The notes below the pieces were generated by a model. It ran no database searches. It was not told where the DNA came from and saw nothing but the letters and a program-made list of their open reading frames with translations. Shown in pieces: positions 8,712-19,104 of a stretch of 64,000 bases of DNA. How positions within the stretch are numbered: position 1 is the first letter of the stretch; each line of letters begins with the position of its first letter. The stretch lies in assembly GCF_026239655.1 (NCBI RefSeq), contig NZ_JAPIVO010000004.1:1-64000 (forward strand), in the 5' to 3' direction. The translations under genes were made by a program, and so were the position numbers. Source of the DNA: Pedobacter sp. MR2016-24. GTDB taxonomy: Bacteria > Bacteroidota > Bacteroidia > Sphingobacteriales > Sphingobacteriaceae.

Positions 8712-10169
8712 ATGCAGTTGCAGGATGTTTTATATGGTGTGGCAATCACAAACCTTGTTGGTTCTACCAACAGGGAAATCAGTGCGCTTACATTCGACTC
8801 CCGCAAAGTTGGACAGGATGCTGTCTTTTTTGCGATAACAGGTACGGTAGCTGACGGACATAAATTTATTAGTCAGACGATAGCAGCTGGTGCTACAGTG
8901 ATTATTTGTGAAGAAATTCCGGAAGAAAAAGCAGCTGGTGTTACCTACATTGAGGTAGCAGATTCCTCTGTTGCTTTGGGCAGGATGGCTGCAAATTTTT
9001 ATGGCAACCCTTCTGCAAAATTAAAATTAATCGGGATTACCGGTACAAACGGGAAGACGACGATTGCAACATTGCTGTTTAAATTGTTCAGGGCCTTAAA
9101 ATACAACGTTGGCCTGATTTCTACGGTGGAAAATCAGATCAATGATCAGGTTTATGCAGCCACTCATACTACACCTGATCCCATCAGCCTGAATACACTG
9201 CTGAATACTATGGTGCAGGAAGGTTGTGAGTACTGTTTTATGGAAGTAAGTTCTCATGCGGTTGTTCAGCACAGGATTGAGGGGCTTGATTTTGCAGGAG
9301 CTGTGTTTTCTAATATTACACATGATCACCTGGATTTCCACAAGACATTTGACAATTATATTAAGGCCAAAAAGGCTTTCTTCGATATCTTGCCGAAATC
9401 AGCTTTTGCATTAACAAATGCGGATGATAAAAATGGTGCTGTAATGCTGCAAAATACCAAAGCGGCGAAAAAAACTTATGCGCTGAAACAGCTTGCTGAT
9501 TTTAAGGCGAATATTATTGAAAACAGGTTTAGCGGTTTAAATCTGGACATTGACCATGTTGATGTATTTTTTAAACTGGTAGGTTCATTCAATGCCTATA
9601 ACCTGCTTGCTGTTTACGGTACGGCTATGCTGCTTGACCAGGATAAGCTGAATGTGCTGACGATCTTGAGTAACCTCACAGGGGCTGATGGTCGTTTTGA
9701 ATATGTAAGCAATGCTAAGCAGATCATTGGGATTGTAGACTATGCACACACGCCTGATGCAGTACAGAATATCTTGAGTACCATTCATGATATCAGGAAA
9801 GGTACAGAGCAGGTGATCACCATTATTGGTTGTGGCGGCGACAGGGATAAAACGAAACGCCCGCTGATGGCGCAGGTGGCGTGCGACTGGAGCGATAAGG
9901 TAATACTGACTTCCGATAATCCAAGAACAGAGAATCCGCAGACAATTGTGGAGGAAATGGAAGCGGGTGTATCACCGACAAATAAAAGAAAAACATTGAC
10001 CATTCTTGACCGCAGGGAAGCGATTAAAACGGCCTGTCATTTAGCCAGACCGGGAGATATTATTGTGCTTGCAGGTAAAGGACATGAAACATACCAGGAG
10101 ATTAATGGAGTAAGATATCATTTTGATGATAAGGAAGTGTTGACGGAACAATTAAACTTAATCAGCTGA
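8712..10169 (+). CDS. murE: UDP-MurNAc-tripeptide synthetase MurE, meso-DAP type
   Basis: This cytoplasmic Mur ligase adds the third stem-peptide residue to UDP-MurNAc-L-Ala-D-Glu. The ATP-binding motif GTNGKTT lies at residues 111-117. The amino-acid selectivity motif reads DNPR (in [10 protein letters not shown]), which marks meso-diaminopimelate ligases and not lysine ligases. That fits the dapA gene in this window. The length of 485 is usual. The stop overlaps the mraY start by one base (TGATG). Confidence 0.97.
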   Translation: MQLQDVLYGVAITNLVGSTNREISALTFDSRKVGQDAVFFAITGTVADGHKFISQTIAAGATVIICEEIPEEKAAGVTYIEVADSSVALGRMAANFYGNPSAKLKLIGITGTNGKTTIATLLFKLFRALKYNVGLISTVENQINDQVYAATHTTPDPISLNTLLNTMVQEGCEYCFMEVSSHAVVQHRIEGLDFAGAVFSNITHDHLDFHKTFDNYIKAKKAFFDILPKSAFALTNADDKNGAVMLQNTKAAKKTYALKQLADFKANIIENRFSGLNLDIDHVDVFFKLVGSFNAYNLLAVYGTAMLLDQDKLNVLTILSNLTGADGRFEYVSNAKQIIGIVDYAHTPDAVQNILSTIHDIRKGTEQVITIIGCGGDRDKTKRPLMAQVACDWSDKVILTSDNPRTENPQTIVEEMEAGVSPTNKRKTLTILDRREAIKTACHLARPGDIIVLAGKGHETYQEINGVRYHFDDKEVLTEQLNLIS

Positions 10170-11416
10170 TGTTATATTATTTATTTGAATATCTAAACGC
10201 GCATTACGAATTTCCGGGATTGAGATTGTTTCAGTACATCACTTTCCGTACTTCGCTGGCAATTATCATTTCACTGATTATTACCACGGTTTACGGCAGA
10301 CGGATTATTAATTATCTGCACAAAATGCAGGTAGGGGAAACGGTAAGAAATCTGGGCCTTGAAGGACAGATGCAAAAACAGGGTACGCCAACAATGGGAG
10401 GGATCATGATCCTGTTAGGGATTCTTGTGCCTACTTTATTACTGGCCAACCTGACGAATGTTTATGTGTTGCTGATGATCGTAACGACCATCTGGATGGG
10501 AGCTGTTGGTTTTGTGGATGACTATATTAAAGTATTTAAAAAAAATAAAGAAGGATTGGCCGGCAAGTTCAAAATTGTTGGTCAGGTTGGTCTGGCCTTG
10601 ATTATTGGCTGGACAATGTATTTTAATCCGAATATAGTGGTAAGGCAGACTGTTGATGAGGCAGGTACGAGCAAGAATACTGCGCCAATGGTATTGAGAC
10701 AGAAGGGGGAGAAGTATTATTATACTCAGGATGTAAAAACAACCATTACCAACATTCCCTTTTACAAAAACAATGAATTTGACTATGCCAAGGTGCTTAA
10801 GTTTTTAGGTCCTGGTTATGAGAAATATGCAGTGTTTGTATTTATACTTTTTGTAGTAGTGATTATTACAGCAGTTTCAAACGGGGCAAATATTACGGAT
10901 GGGATAGATGGGCTCGCAACGGGTACTTCTGCCATTATTGGAATTACGCTTGGATTGCTGGCCTATGTTTCGGGAAATACGGTTATAGCGGATTATTTAA
11001 ATATTCTCTATATACCTAATTCAGGCGAGCTGATGATCTTTGCCGGTGCTTTTGTAGGTGCGTGTGTCGGCTTTTTGTGGTACAATTCCTATCCGGCGCA
11101 GGTATTTATGGGGGATACGGGTAGTTTAGCTATCGGTGGGATTATTGCCGCATTGGCGATTATGATCCGGAAGGAATTGTTGATCCCGATCTTATGTGGT
11201 GTTTTCCTGATTGAGATTTTATCAGTAATGATCCAGGTTTCTTATTTTAAGTACACCAAAAAACGTTTTGGAGAAGGCAGAAGGGTATTCCTGATGTCGC
11301 CATTACACCACCATTACCAGAAAAAAGGATATCATGAAGCGAAGATTGTTACGCGCTTCTGGATCATCAGTATTCTACTGGCTATTATCACTATTGTCAC
11401 TTTAAAACTGAGGTAA
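10169..11416 (+). CDS. mraY: Phospho-MurNAc-pentapeptide transferase
   Basis: An integral membrane enzyme that transfers phospho-MurNAc-pentapeptide to undecaprenyl phosphate to form lipid I. Visible are [10 protein letters not shown], the Asp pair [28 protein letters not shown] and [11 protein letters not shown], and the His-rich [13 protein letters not shown]. At 415 residues it is about 50 longer than E. coli MraY. The extra sequence is a hydrophilic insertion at about residues 156-205, between membrane segments; long MraY forms are known in Bacteroidota. It overlaps murD by one base (TAATG). Confidence 0.97.
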   Translation: MLYYLFEYLNAHYEFPGLRLFQYITFRTSLAIIISLIITTVYGRRIINYLHKMQVGETVRNLGLEGQMQKQGTPTMGGIMILLGILVPTLLLANLTNVYVLLMIVTTIWMGAVGFVDDYIKVFKKNKEGLAGKFKIVGQVGLALIIGWTMYFNPNIVVRQTVDEAGTSKNTAPMVLRQKGEKYYYTQDVKTTITNIPFYKNNEFDYAKVLKFLGPGYEKYAVFVFILFVVVIITAVSNGANITDGIDGLATGTSAIIGITLGLLAYVSGNTVIADYLNILYIPNSGELMIFAGAFVGACVGFLWYNSYPAQVFMGDTGSLAIGGIIAALAIMIRKELLIPILCGVFLIEILSVMIQVSYFKYTKKRFGEGRRVFLMSPLHHHYQKKGYHEAKIVTRFWIISILLAIITIVTLKLR

Positions 11417-12759
11417 TGGAGCAGCAAAGGATTGTCATATTGGGAGCCGGTGAGAGCGGTGTAGGTGCAGCAATGCTGGCACAAAAACAAGGATTCGATG
11501 TTTTTGTATCAGATTTTGGTGCTATTGCGGATCGGTACAAACAAGATCTTGAAGCGCTGAAAGTCGTTTTTGAAGAAAAGCAGCATAGTACTGAGCTGAT
11601 TCTGAACGCTCATGAAGTGATTAAAAGTCCGGGTATTCCTGATACGGCTCCGGTCATTAAAGAGTTAAAGAAAAAAGGTGTGCCGGTGATTTCAGAGATT
11701 GAGTTTGCCAAACGCTATACCCAGGCAAAAACGATCTGTATTACCGGTTCAAATGGGAAAACGACTACCACAATGCTAACCTATCATATCCTGAAAAAAG
11801 CAGGTTTGAACGTAGGTCTGGCAGGTAATATCGGGCATAGTTTTGCAGCGCAGGTTGCTACGGAGGCATTCGACTGGTATGTACTGGAGATATCAAGCTT
11901 TATGCTGGATGATATGCACGAATTCAGGGCAGATATTGCCATACTGTTAAACATTACGCCTGACCATTTAGACAGGTACGATTATAAAATGGCTAATTAC
12001 GCGGCCTCAAAAATGCGTATTACACAGAATCAGCGACCAGAAGATCATTTTATCTATTGCGCAGATGATGCCGAAACAATTAAGGTGCTGAAAGGTGCAA
12101 AGGTGAATTCGAAAATGCTTCCGTTTTCTATCCGTAAGAAGGTAGAGGAAGGCGCATACCTGGAGGGAAGCAACATACACATCAATATAAACCACAAAGA
12201 ACAACTAACCATGTCAATTTCAGAGTTAGCCTTACAGGGCAAGCATAATATCTACAACTCTATGGCCTCTGGCATAGTGTCTAAGGTATTAGATATCCGC
12301 AATCAGATCATTCGTGAAAGTATGGGCGATATTAAAAATATTGAGCATAGGCTGGAGCATGTGGCGAAGATTTCCGGTGTTGACTATATCAATGATTCGA
12401 AAGCGACCAATGTAAATTCGACCTGGTACGCCTTGGAGAGTGTGAGTGCTGATGTAATCCTGATTATGGGTGGTGTGGATAAAGGCAATGATTACGAAAT
12501 GCTGAAGGACCTGGTGAAGAAAAAGGTTAAAGCTATTGTTTGTCTTGGAAAAGATAATAAGCGGATTCACGAAGCTTTTGAAGATGATGTGGAAATTATT
12601 GTGAACACATTTTCTGCAAATGAGGCTGTACAGGTATCTTACCATTTGGCAAAAAAAGGTGATACAGTATTGTTATCACCAGCCTGTGCGAGTTTTGATC
12701 TTTTTAAAAATTATGAAGACCGTGGTAACCAGTTTAAGATGGCAGTTAAAGAATTATAG
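11416..12759 (+). CDS. murD: UDP-MurNAc-L-alanine--D-glutamate ligase
   Basis: The Mur ligase that adds D-glutamate to UDP-MurNAc-L-Ala. It has an N-terminal Rossmann-like domain (ILGAGESGVGAAML), the ATP loop GSNGKTTTT at residues 111-119, the central NITPDHLDRYD motif and the C-terminal block NDSKATNVNSTWYALE. The 447-residue length is typical. It is joined to mraY by a TAATG overlap and precedes ftsW by 3 bases. Confidence 0.97.
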   Translation: MEQQRIVILGAGESGVGAAMLAQKQGFDVFVSDFGAIADRYKQDLEALKVVFEEKQHSTELILNAHEVIKSPGIPDTAPVIKELKKKGVPVISEIEFAKRYTQAKTICITGSNGKTTTTMLTYHILKKAGLNVGLAGNIGHSFAAQVATEAFDWYVLEISSFMLDDMHEFRADIAILLNITPDHLDRYDYKMANYAASKMRITQNQRPEDHFIYCADDAETIKVLKGAKVNSKMLPFSIRKKVEEGAYLEGSNIHININHKEQLTMSISELALQGKHNIYNSMASGIVSKVLDIRNQIIRESMGDIKNIEHRLEHVAKISGVDYINDSKATNVNSTWYALESVSADVILIMGGVDKGNDYEMLKDLVKKKVKAIVCLGKDNKRIHEAFEDDVEIIVNTFSANEAVQVSYHLAKKGDTVLLSPACASFDLFKNYEDRGNQFKMAVKEL

Positions 12760-12762
12760 ATT

Positions 12763-13953
12763 ATGAGCACAGTACAGATGCTTTTAGAGAAGACAAAGGG
12801 AGATCGCTGGATATGGCTGATCATTATCCTGTTGTCGCTTATTTCTATTCTTGCGGTTTATAGTGCTACGGGAACGTTAGCTTATAAACAAGGGAAAACA
12901 GTAGAGAAATTGTTGCTGACGAAGCACCTGATCTTTGTTGTAATGGGGATAGGTATGATCTATATTGCGCATCTGCTGGATTATAAATATTATGCAGGGA
13001 TATCGAAAATCCTGATGATCATCACAATTCCACTGTTGTTTTATACGCTTGTTTTTGGTACCAGTTTAAACGATGCATCACGTTGGGTGAAGATTCCTAT
13101 TATAGGGCTGACTTTCCAGACTTCCGATTTGGCTAAACTGGCATTGATTACGTTTCTGGCAAGGATGCTCACCAAGAAACAGGAGAATATTAAAGACGTG
13201 AAATCAGCATTCATCCCAATTATGGGGTCAGTTTGTGTTGTTTTCATATTAATTGCACTGGCAAATTTATCTACGGCACTGATGTTATTCGGTGTAAGTA
13301 TTTTGCTGTTAATTATCGGCAGGATCAGTATCAAACAGATTGCGATTGTTTGTGCAGGAGGTGTAGTATTATTGATGTTCGTGGTCTTATTAGGACCAAG
13401 GAGGGAAACCTATAAATCGAGGATCAATACATTTTTACATCCGGAACTGCAGCACTCTGATAAAACATACCAGGCGGACCAGGCTAAAATTGCATTGGCA
13501 GCTGGTGGCATTTTTGGTAAAGGACCGGGTAACAGTACACAGCGAAATTTCCTGCCCCATCCATATTCCGATTTTATCTTCGCAATTATTGTGGAAGAAT
13601 ACGGGTTGATGGGAGCGCTGATCATTATTGTATTGTATCTGGTATTGCTGTACAGGTGTGTGAGGATTGTTACGCAAAGTCCCAAAGCCTTTGGTGCACT
13701 GCTCGCTGCAGGATTAAGTTTTAGCTTAACGATACAGGCTTTTGCGAATATGGCAGTAGCAGTTGGATTAGGGCCTGTTACGGGTGTTCCGCTGCCTTTA
13801 GTGAGCATGGGCGGTACATCGATGATATTTACCAGTATTGCATTTGGTATTATTCTGAGTGTAAGCCGGGACGTAGAAGAAAATATTAAGAAATCGCTGG
13901 ATGAAAACGGCAATAAAAAGGTAGTTGTTGGTGAAATACCAGCAATGGCATAA
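12763..13953 (+). CDS. ftsW: Septal peptidoglycan glycosyltransferase FtsW
   Basis: A SEDS-family polytopic membrane protein that polymerises lipid II at the septum together with FtsI. About ten hydrophobic segments are visible in 396 residues. SEDS landmarks include the early Asp-Ala-Ser-Arg-Trp stretch (NDASRWVKI), KIALAAGGIFGKGPGNSTQ and the C-terminal VTGVPLPLVSMGGTSM. The dcw position between murD and murG distinguishes it from RodA. Confidence 0.95.
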   Translation: MSTVQMLLEKTKGDRWIWLIIILLSLISILAVYSATGTLAYKQGKTVEKLLLTKHLIFVVMGIGMIYIAHLLDYKYYAGISKILMIITIPLLFYTLVFGTSLNDASRWVKIPIIGLTFQTSDLAKLALITFLARMLTKKQENIKDVKSAFIPIMGSVCVVFILIALANLSTALMLFGVSILLLIIGRISIKQIAIVCAGGVVLLMFVVLLGPRRETYKSRINTFLHPELQHSDKTYQADQAKIALAAGGIFGKGPGNSTQRNFLPHPYSDFIFAIIVEEYGLMGALIIIVLYLVLLYRCVRIVTQSPKAFGALLAAGLSFSLTIQAFANMAVAVGLGPVTGVPLPLVSMGGTSMIFTSIAFGIILSVSRDVEENIKKSLDENGNKKVVVGEIPAMA

Positions 13954-13954
13954 G

Positions 13955-15076
13955 ATGATAAAGATGAGACCAACAAGGGTAATTATTTCAGGTGGTGGCA
14001 CGGGCGGACATATTTTTCCGGCCATAGCAATTGCTAATGCGCTGAGGCGTATGGAGCCGGGCTGCGAAATACTTTTTGTTGGTGCAACCGGCAGAATGGA
14101 AATGGAAAAAGTTCCTGCTGCAGGTTATAAAATTGTAGGATTGAATATCAGTGGTATCCAGAGAGGGTCTATCCTGAAAAACCTGGGACTGCCTTTTAAG
14201 TTTTTGGGCAGCATGCAAAAGGCACTAAAACTGATTTCTGAATTTAAGCCTGATGTAGTAGTAGGGGTAGGAGGTTATGCCTCCGGACCGATCCTGTTTG
14301 CCGCTTCCTGGAAAAATGTTCCTTATTTAATTCAGGAACAGAATTCCTATGCGGGGGTGACCAATAAAAACCTGGGCAAAAAAGCTTCAAAGGTATGTGT
14401 TGCTTTTGATGATATGGATCAGTTTTTTCCTGCGGACAAAATCCTTAAAACAGGTAATCCGGTAAGGAAAGAGGTAGTAGATATTTATAACAAACATTTC
14501 GAGGGTGCAGAGCTATTGAAGCTGGATCCGCAGAAACGGACAATCCTGGTAACTGGTGGTAGTCTGGGTGCGGGAACATTAAATAAGAGTATTGAAAAAC
14601 ACCTGCAGGATTTTATTGATCAGGATGTACAGCTGATCTGGCAGACGGGTAAATACTATTATGCCGGTATTATGGAGCGGATCGGATTTAATTTTCATCC
14701 GAATATCCGTGTACTGGAATTCCTGAATAAGATGGATCTGGCCTATGCAGCGGCTGATGTAATTATTTCAAGAGCGGGTGCGGGTACGATTGCAGAATTA
14801 TGCCTGATTAAAAAGCCCGTGATACTGGTGCCTTCGCCAAATGTTGCGGAAGACCATCAGACGAAAAATGCAATGGCATTGGTGAAAAACAATGCTGCTT
14901 TATTGATTAACGACCGCTCGGCAGAAGACACTTTGGTTAAAGAAGCACTGAGCCTGCTAAATGATAAAGATCGTTGCGAAGAATATGGAATCAATATTGG
15001 TAAGATGGCACTGCCTGAAGCTGATGAACTGATTGCAAAAGAGGTGTTTAAACTAGCGGGGAAGGAGGCAAGATAA
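13955..15076 (+). CDS. murG: UDP-GlcNAc:lipid I N-acetylglucosaminyltransferase
   Basis: A peripheral membrane GT28 enzyme that converts lipid I to lipid II. N-terminal glycine loop GGGTGGHIFPA, second loop GGSLGAGTLNKS and the UDP-GlcNAc-binding SRAGAGTIAEL are all present. The frame is open back to a TTG at 13925 inside ftsW, but the ATG at 13955, just after the ftsW stop, gives the expected N-terminus (about 373 residues). A second ATG at 13964 is possible. murC follows after 1 base. Confidence 0.96.
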   Translation: MIKMRPTRVIISGGGTGGHIFPAIAIANALRRMEPGCEILFVGATGRMEMEKVPAAGYKIVGLNISGIQRGSILKNLGLPFKFLGSMQKALKLISEFKPDVVVGVGGYASGPILFAASWKNVPYLIQEQNSYAGVTNKNLGKKASKVCVAFDDMDQFFPADKILKTGNPVRKEVVDIYNKHFEGAELLKLDPQKRTILVTGGSLGAGTLNKSIEKHLQDFIDQDVQLIWQTGKYYYAGIMERIGFNFHPNIRVLEFLNKMDLAYAAADVIISRAGAGTIAELCLIKKPVILVPSPNVAEDHQTKNAMALVKNNAALLINDRSAEDTLVKEALSLLNDKDRCEEYGINIGKMALPEADELIAKEVFKLAGKEAR

Positions 15077-15077
15077 T

Positions 15078-16433
15078 ATGGAACTGGAATTGATCAAACG
15101 TGTTTATTTTGTGGGTATCGGCGGTATCGGAATGAGTGCTATTGCACGTTATTTCAAGAAACGCGGTTGCCTGGTTTCCGGTTACGATAAAACGCAGACT
15201 GTATTGACTGCTGCTCTGGAGAAAGAGGGGATTGTTATTGCCTTCAAGGATGAAGTGACAGCTGTTCCATCGGAATTTTTAAATAATGATGCGGAAACGC
15301 TGATTATATATACTCCGGCAATACCTAAAAGTTCTGTTATCCTGAATTATTTTATGGATAGCGGTTTTGACCTGAAGAAAAGATCACAGGTTTTAGGGAT
15401 TATCAGTAAAGGCCAGTTTTGTATTGGGGTGGCTGGTACACACGGGAAGACGACTACTTCTTCTATTATTGCGCACCTTTTGACTGATACAGGATACGGA
15501 TGTACAGCATTTTTAGGAGGAATAGCCACAAATTATAAAAGCAATTTCTTAATTGGCGATAGTGATGTAGTGGTAGTGGAGGCAGATGAATATGACCGCT
15601 CGTTCCTGACTTTGCATCCTGATATTGCTGTGATCACTTCTATGGATGCTGATCACCTGGATATTTACGGTGATGCGGCGCAATTACATGAGTCATTTCA
15701 GTTGTTTGCTGATCAGTTGGAAGAAGGTGGTACCCTGTTTATTAAAAAAGGCTTACCAATTCAGCAAGGTACTACTTATAGTGCCGGACTGGATTCGGTA
15801 GTAAGGGCTCAAAATATTAGGGTAGAAGATTCGAACTTTGTTTTTGACTATAAAGATGAAGTCCATGCGATTGATAATATCCGTTTAATGCTTCCGGGTA
15901 AACATAATGTGGAAAATGCTACAGTAGCTATTGCTGTTGCGCTGAAGCTAGGAATTGATGCAGATAAAATTAAAGCTGCAGTGGCCAGTTTTTTAGGTGT
16001 GAAGAGACGATTTGAATATGTGGTAAAGGCAGAAAATCATATTTATATAGATGATTATGCACATCATCCCGAAGAGTTAAGAGCTTGTTTTGATGCGGTG
16101 AGACAGTTGTATCCTGATAAGAAATTAACAGTTGTTTTTCAGCCGCATTTATTTACACGTACGCGGGATTTTGCAGAGGGCTTCGCGGAGGTGCTCAGTA
16201 CAGTTGACGAGCTCTTATTGCTGGAGATTTACCCGGCGAGAGAGTTACCTATCGAAGGTATCGACGCAAAGTTTCTGGCGGATCAGATGACATTGGAGAA
16301 CTGCAGTATCCTTACAAAAGAGGAAGTGCTGGAGCATGTTAAAAATACTGGACCTGAGTTATTGTTAACTGTAGGTGCCGGAGATATTGATACATTAATT
16401 GAACCGTTGAAAGATATTTTATCAAATGCTTAG
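15078..16433 (+). CDS. murC: UDP-N-acetylmuramate--L-alanine ligase
   Basis: The first Mur ligase, adding L-alanine to UDP-MurNAc. N-terminal nucleotide-binding FVGIGGIGMSAIA, ATP loop GTHGKTTTS near residues 120-128, VEADEYDRSFL, the DADHLDIYGD block and the C-terminal IDDYAHHPEELRA are typical MurC motifs. Its 451 residues match the family. The last 8 bases overlap ftsQ. Confidence 0.97.
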   Translation: MELELIKRVYFVGIGGIGMSAIARYFKKRGCLVSGYDKTQTVLTAALEKEGIVIAFKDEVTAVPSEFLNNDAETLIIYTPAIPKSSVILNYFMDSGFDLKKRSQVLGIISKGQFCIGVAGTHGKTTTSSIIAHLLTDTGYGCTAFLGGIATNYKSNFLIGDSDVVVVEADEYDRSFLTLHPDIAVITSMDADHLDIYGDAAQLHESFQLFADQLEEGGTLFIKKGLPIQQGTTYSAGLDSVVRAQNIRVEDSNFVFDYKDEVHAIDNIRLMLPGKHNVENATVAIAVALKLGIDADKIKAAVASFLGVKRRFEYVVKAENHIYIDDYAHHPEELRACFDAVRQLYPDKKLTVVFQPHLFTRTRDFAEGFAEVLSTVDELLLLEIYPARELPIEGIDAKFLADQMTLENCSILTKEEVLEHVKNTGPELLLTVGAGDIDTLIEPLKDILSNA

Positions 16434-17712
16434 GAGGGTAAACTGGAAATTGGTATTTAAGTGTTTTGCCTGGCTGATCAGCCTTGGCGGAATCATTACC
16501 CTCATGAGTTTTGTGAGCGTAAAAAAGAATACGATTACCTGTACCAATATTAAGATTCTGATTCCGGGAGCAGATAATTTTATTGAAAGAGAAGAGATTG
16601 ACGCTATACTGAAACAGAGTCAGGGAACACTGATAGGCCGTAAACTCGAAAGCATTAATTTACATGCGATTGAAAGAAAAATACAGTCCAATCCATATAT
16701 CGCTCAGTCAACGGTTTATGCGGATATGGATGGTGTAATTCATATTGAGATCAGTCAGCGCCAACCCCTGTTAAGAGTCATTAATGCTGGCGGGCAGGAC
16801 TATTATATTGATCGCGACGGATTAAAAATGCCGATCTCTCCAAACTTTACAGCGGATGTATTAGTAGCAAACGGACACATTCTGGAACATTTTGGAGGTC
16901 GCGTAGATACACTGATTACAAAAATGGCAGCAGATTTGTACAGGACTGCATTATACCTGAAAAAAGATACGTTATGGGACGCACAAATTGAGCAAATATT
17001 TGTTAATGATAAAGACGATATAGAATTAGTACCAAGAGTGGGCGATCAACGCATAATATTGGGTAGTGCTGACTCACTTGAGATTAAAATGGCGAACCTC
17101 CTTATTTTTTATAAAAAAGCAATGCCACAGGTTGGCTGGGATACCTATAAGACGATAAATATCAAGTACACCAATCAGATTGTTTGTGAAAAGAACAAAG
17201 TTGATTCCTTAAATGGATTTGCTGTAAGGGCGGTTTCTGTGAAACATACCCAGGCACAGGCCAAAAAAGTGATCGATTCTCTGGTCAATGCACAGATTGC
17301 TGCAGAACTCAGTAATAATCCTGAAGCGGATGTTGCGGGCGATGAAGTAATAGCGGTCAAGAGAAGGGAACCGGAAAAAAAGAAGGAAGCGGTGAAAAAG
17401 CCGGTGGTGACTAAGCAGCCCGAGAAGAAAAAAGAGCCGGAAAAGAAAGCCGTAAAGAAAACGGTTGTAACTATACAACCAGAAAAGAAAAAGGATCCGG
17501 TTATAAAAGCTGCTGCAGTTAAACAGCCTGAAAAGAAAGAGCCTGTAAAGGCGCCAACTGTAACAGTTAAAAAGAAGGAACCGGTAAAAACGATAACAGT
17601 GAAAAAAGTTGAGCCGGTAAAAAGTGCGGAGCCGGTGAAGACAAATGTAACAGCGAGAAAAAGCTGGCCTCCGCATGCAAATGAGAAAAAAGATACCAAG
17701 AAAAACAAATAG
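16426..17712 (+). CDS. ftsQ: Cell division protein FtsQ with a long Lys/Glu/Pro/Val-rich tail
   Basis: A bitopic membrane protein linking early and late divisome parts. One transmembrane segment lies at residues about 11-31, followed by a POTRA domain (about 35-112: CTNIKILIPGADNFIEREEI to ISQRQPLLRV) and the beta domain to about 260. FtsQ identity is supported by the position between murC and ftsA. Residues about 311-428 form a low-complexity tail of repeated units such as EPEKKK, KEPVK and KKPVVTKQPEKK. The tail would lie in the periplasm and is strongly basic. Such a tail is absent from E. coli FtsQ; its role is unknown. Confidence 0.9.
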   Translation: MLRRVNWKLVFKCFAWLISLGGIITLMSFVSVKKNTITCTNIKILIPGADNFIEREEIDAILKQSQGTLIGRKLESINLHAIERKIQSNPYIAQSTVYADMDGVIHIEISQRQPLLRVINAGGQDYYIDRDGLKMPISPNFTADVLVANGHILEHFGGRVDTLITKMAADLYRTALYLKKDTLWDAQIEQIFVNDKDDIELVPRVGDQRIILGSADSLEIKMANLLIFYKKAMPQVGWDTYKTINIKYTNQIVCEKNKVDSLNGFAVRAVSVKHTQAQAKKVIDSLVNAQIAAELSNNPEADVAGDEVIAVKRREPEKKKEAVKKPVVTKQPEKKKEPEKKAVKKTVVTIQPEKKKDPVIKAAAVKQPEKKEPVKAPTVTVKKKEPVKTITVKKVEPVKSAEPVKTNVTARKSWPPHANEKKDTKKNK

Positions 17713-17739
17713 TATATAATTCGACAAATAGATATAGTT

Positions 17740-19101
17740 ATGGGCAAAGAAAAAACTACCGTTCAGTCTCCAATAGTGGTGGGATTAGACATCGGTACTA
17801 CTAAAATCTGTGTGATAGTTGGTCGCAGAACACAGCATGGGAAAATTGAGGTGTTGGGCATCGGGAAGGCAGAATCCGCGGGTGTAACACGTGGGGTAGT
17901 ATCAAACATACAGAAAACTGTACAGGGTATTTCACAAGCTGTTGAACTGGCGAGCGGACAATCTAACGTGGAAGTGCGCGTGGTGAATGTTGGCATTGCT
18001 GGTCAGCATATCAAAAGTTTGCAGCACCGTGGTATTCTGACGAGGAGGGAGCTTAATAATGAGATCAGTAAAAAAGATCTGGATAAATTAATTGATGATA
18101 TGTTCAAACTGGTTATGCCCCCGGGAGAAGAAATCATCCATGTTTTACCTCAGGAATTTACTGTCGATAATGAGCCTGGAGTAAAAGATCCGATTGGTAT
18201 GGCGGGTGTTCGTTTAGAAGCGAATTTCCACATCATCTCTGGTCAGGTAACTGCCGTTAAAAACATTATGAGATGTGTCACCAACGCTGGTTTGCAAACT
18301 CAGGAACTGATATTGGAGCCCCTGGCTTCATCGGAATCTGTATTAAGCGATGAAGAAAAAGAAGCTGGTATCGCTTTAGTTGATATCGGTGGTGGTACTA
18401 CTGATATTGCTATATTCCATGAAGGTATCATCCGTCATACGGCTGTTATTCCGTTTGGTGGTAATAGTGTTACAGAGGATATCCGTGAAGGCTGTTCAGT
18501 GATGAGAAACCAGGCAGAATTGTTGAAGACCCGTTTCGGTTCTGCTTTGGCTGAAGAAAATAAAGAAAATGAGATTATCTGCGTACCAGGTTTGCGTGGC
18601 AGAGAACCGAAAGAAATATCTGTGAAAAACTTAGCTTACGTCATCCAGGCCCGTATGGAAGAAATTATTGAGCATGTTTATTATGAGATCAAATCTTCAG
18701 GTTATGAGAAAAAACTGATCGGCGGTGTAGTAATTACCGGTGGCGGAGCGTTATTAAAACATCTGGCGCAATTGGTAGAGTATGTAACCGGTTTAGATTG
18801 TCGTGTAGGATATCCGAATGAACATTTGTCGAAATATGAGGATATGCCAAAGACTATCTATGACGATCTGAAAAGCCCGATGTACGCAACGAGTGTTGGT
18901 TTGCTGATCAAGGGTATTCAGAAAGCTGAAGAGTTAATAGAAGAGCTGAAACAGCCTGGTGTTTATGTAGAAAAGACAGCAGCAGTTAAAGATAAGGCGA
19001 AACGCAGCGGAGGTGGATTATTTGATAAGTTACTGGCTAAGACTAAAGACTTTATCAAAGATGACATGAACGTTAGCGATGAGGATTATATAAAACCGTA
19101 G
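17740..19101 (+). CDS. ftsA: Cell division protein FtsA
   Basis: An actin-fold ATPase that tethers FtsZ to the membrane. The phosphate-1 motif VVGLDIGTTKICVIVG, the phosphate-2 segment ALVDIGGGTTDIAIF and the adenosine motif VVITGGGALLKHL are present. Residues near the C-terminus (GGGLFDKLLAKTKDFIKDD) form a plausible amphipathic membrane-binding helix, placed about 20 residues from the end. The 453-residue length is slightly above E. coli FtsA. A 129-base regulatory gap separates it from ftsZ, the largest gap inside the cluster. Confidence 0.96.
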   Translation: MGKEKTTVQSPIVVGLDIGTTKICVIVGRRTQHGKIEVLGIGKAESAGVTRGVVSNIQKTVQGISQAVELASGQSNVEVRVVNVGIAGQHIKSLQHRGILTRRELNNEISKKDLDKLIDDMFKLVMPPGEEIIHVLPQEFTVDNEPGVKDPIGMAGVRLEANFHIISGQVTAVKNIMRCVTNAGLQTQELILEPLASSESVLSDEEKEAGIALVDIGGGTTDIAIFHEGIIRHTAVIPFGGNSVTEDIREGCSVMRNQAELLKTRFGSALAEENKENEIICVPGLRGREPKEISVKNLAYVIQARMEEIIEHVYYEIKSSGYEKKLIGGVVITGGGALLKHLAQLVEYVTGLDCRVGYPNEHLSKYEDMPKTIYDDLKSPMYATSVGLLIKGIQKAEELIEELKQPGVYVEKTAAVKDKAKRSGGGLFDKLLAKTKDFIKDDMNVSDEDYIKP

Positions 19102-19104
19102 TAT

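Noticed and set aside
13410..13976. A 188-residue minus-strand ORF over ftsW
   Set aside because: It is a hydrophobic antisense frame of a membrane protein gene and shows no family motif.
17175..17747. A 190-residue minus-strand ORF rich in Ser, Phe and Thr across ftsQ
   Set aside because: It is the antisense shadow of the low-complexity FtsQ tail; the plus-strand frame has clear FtsQ features and operon context.
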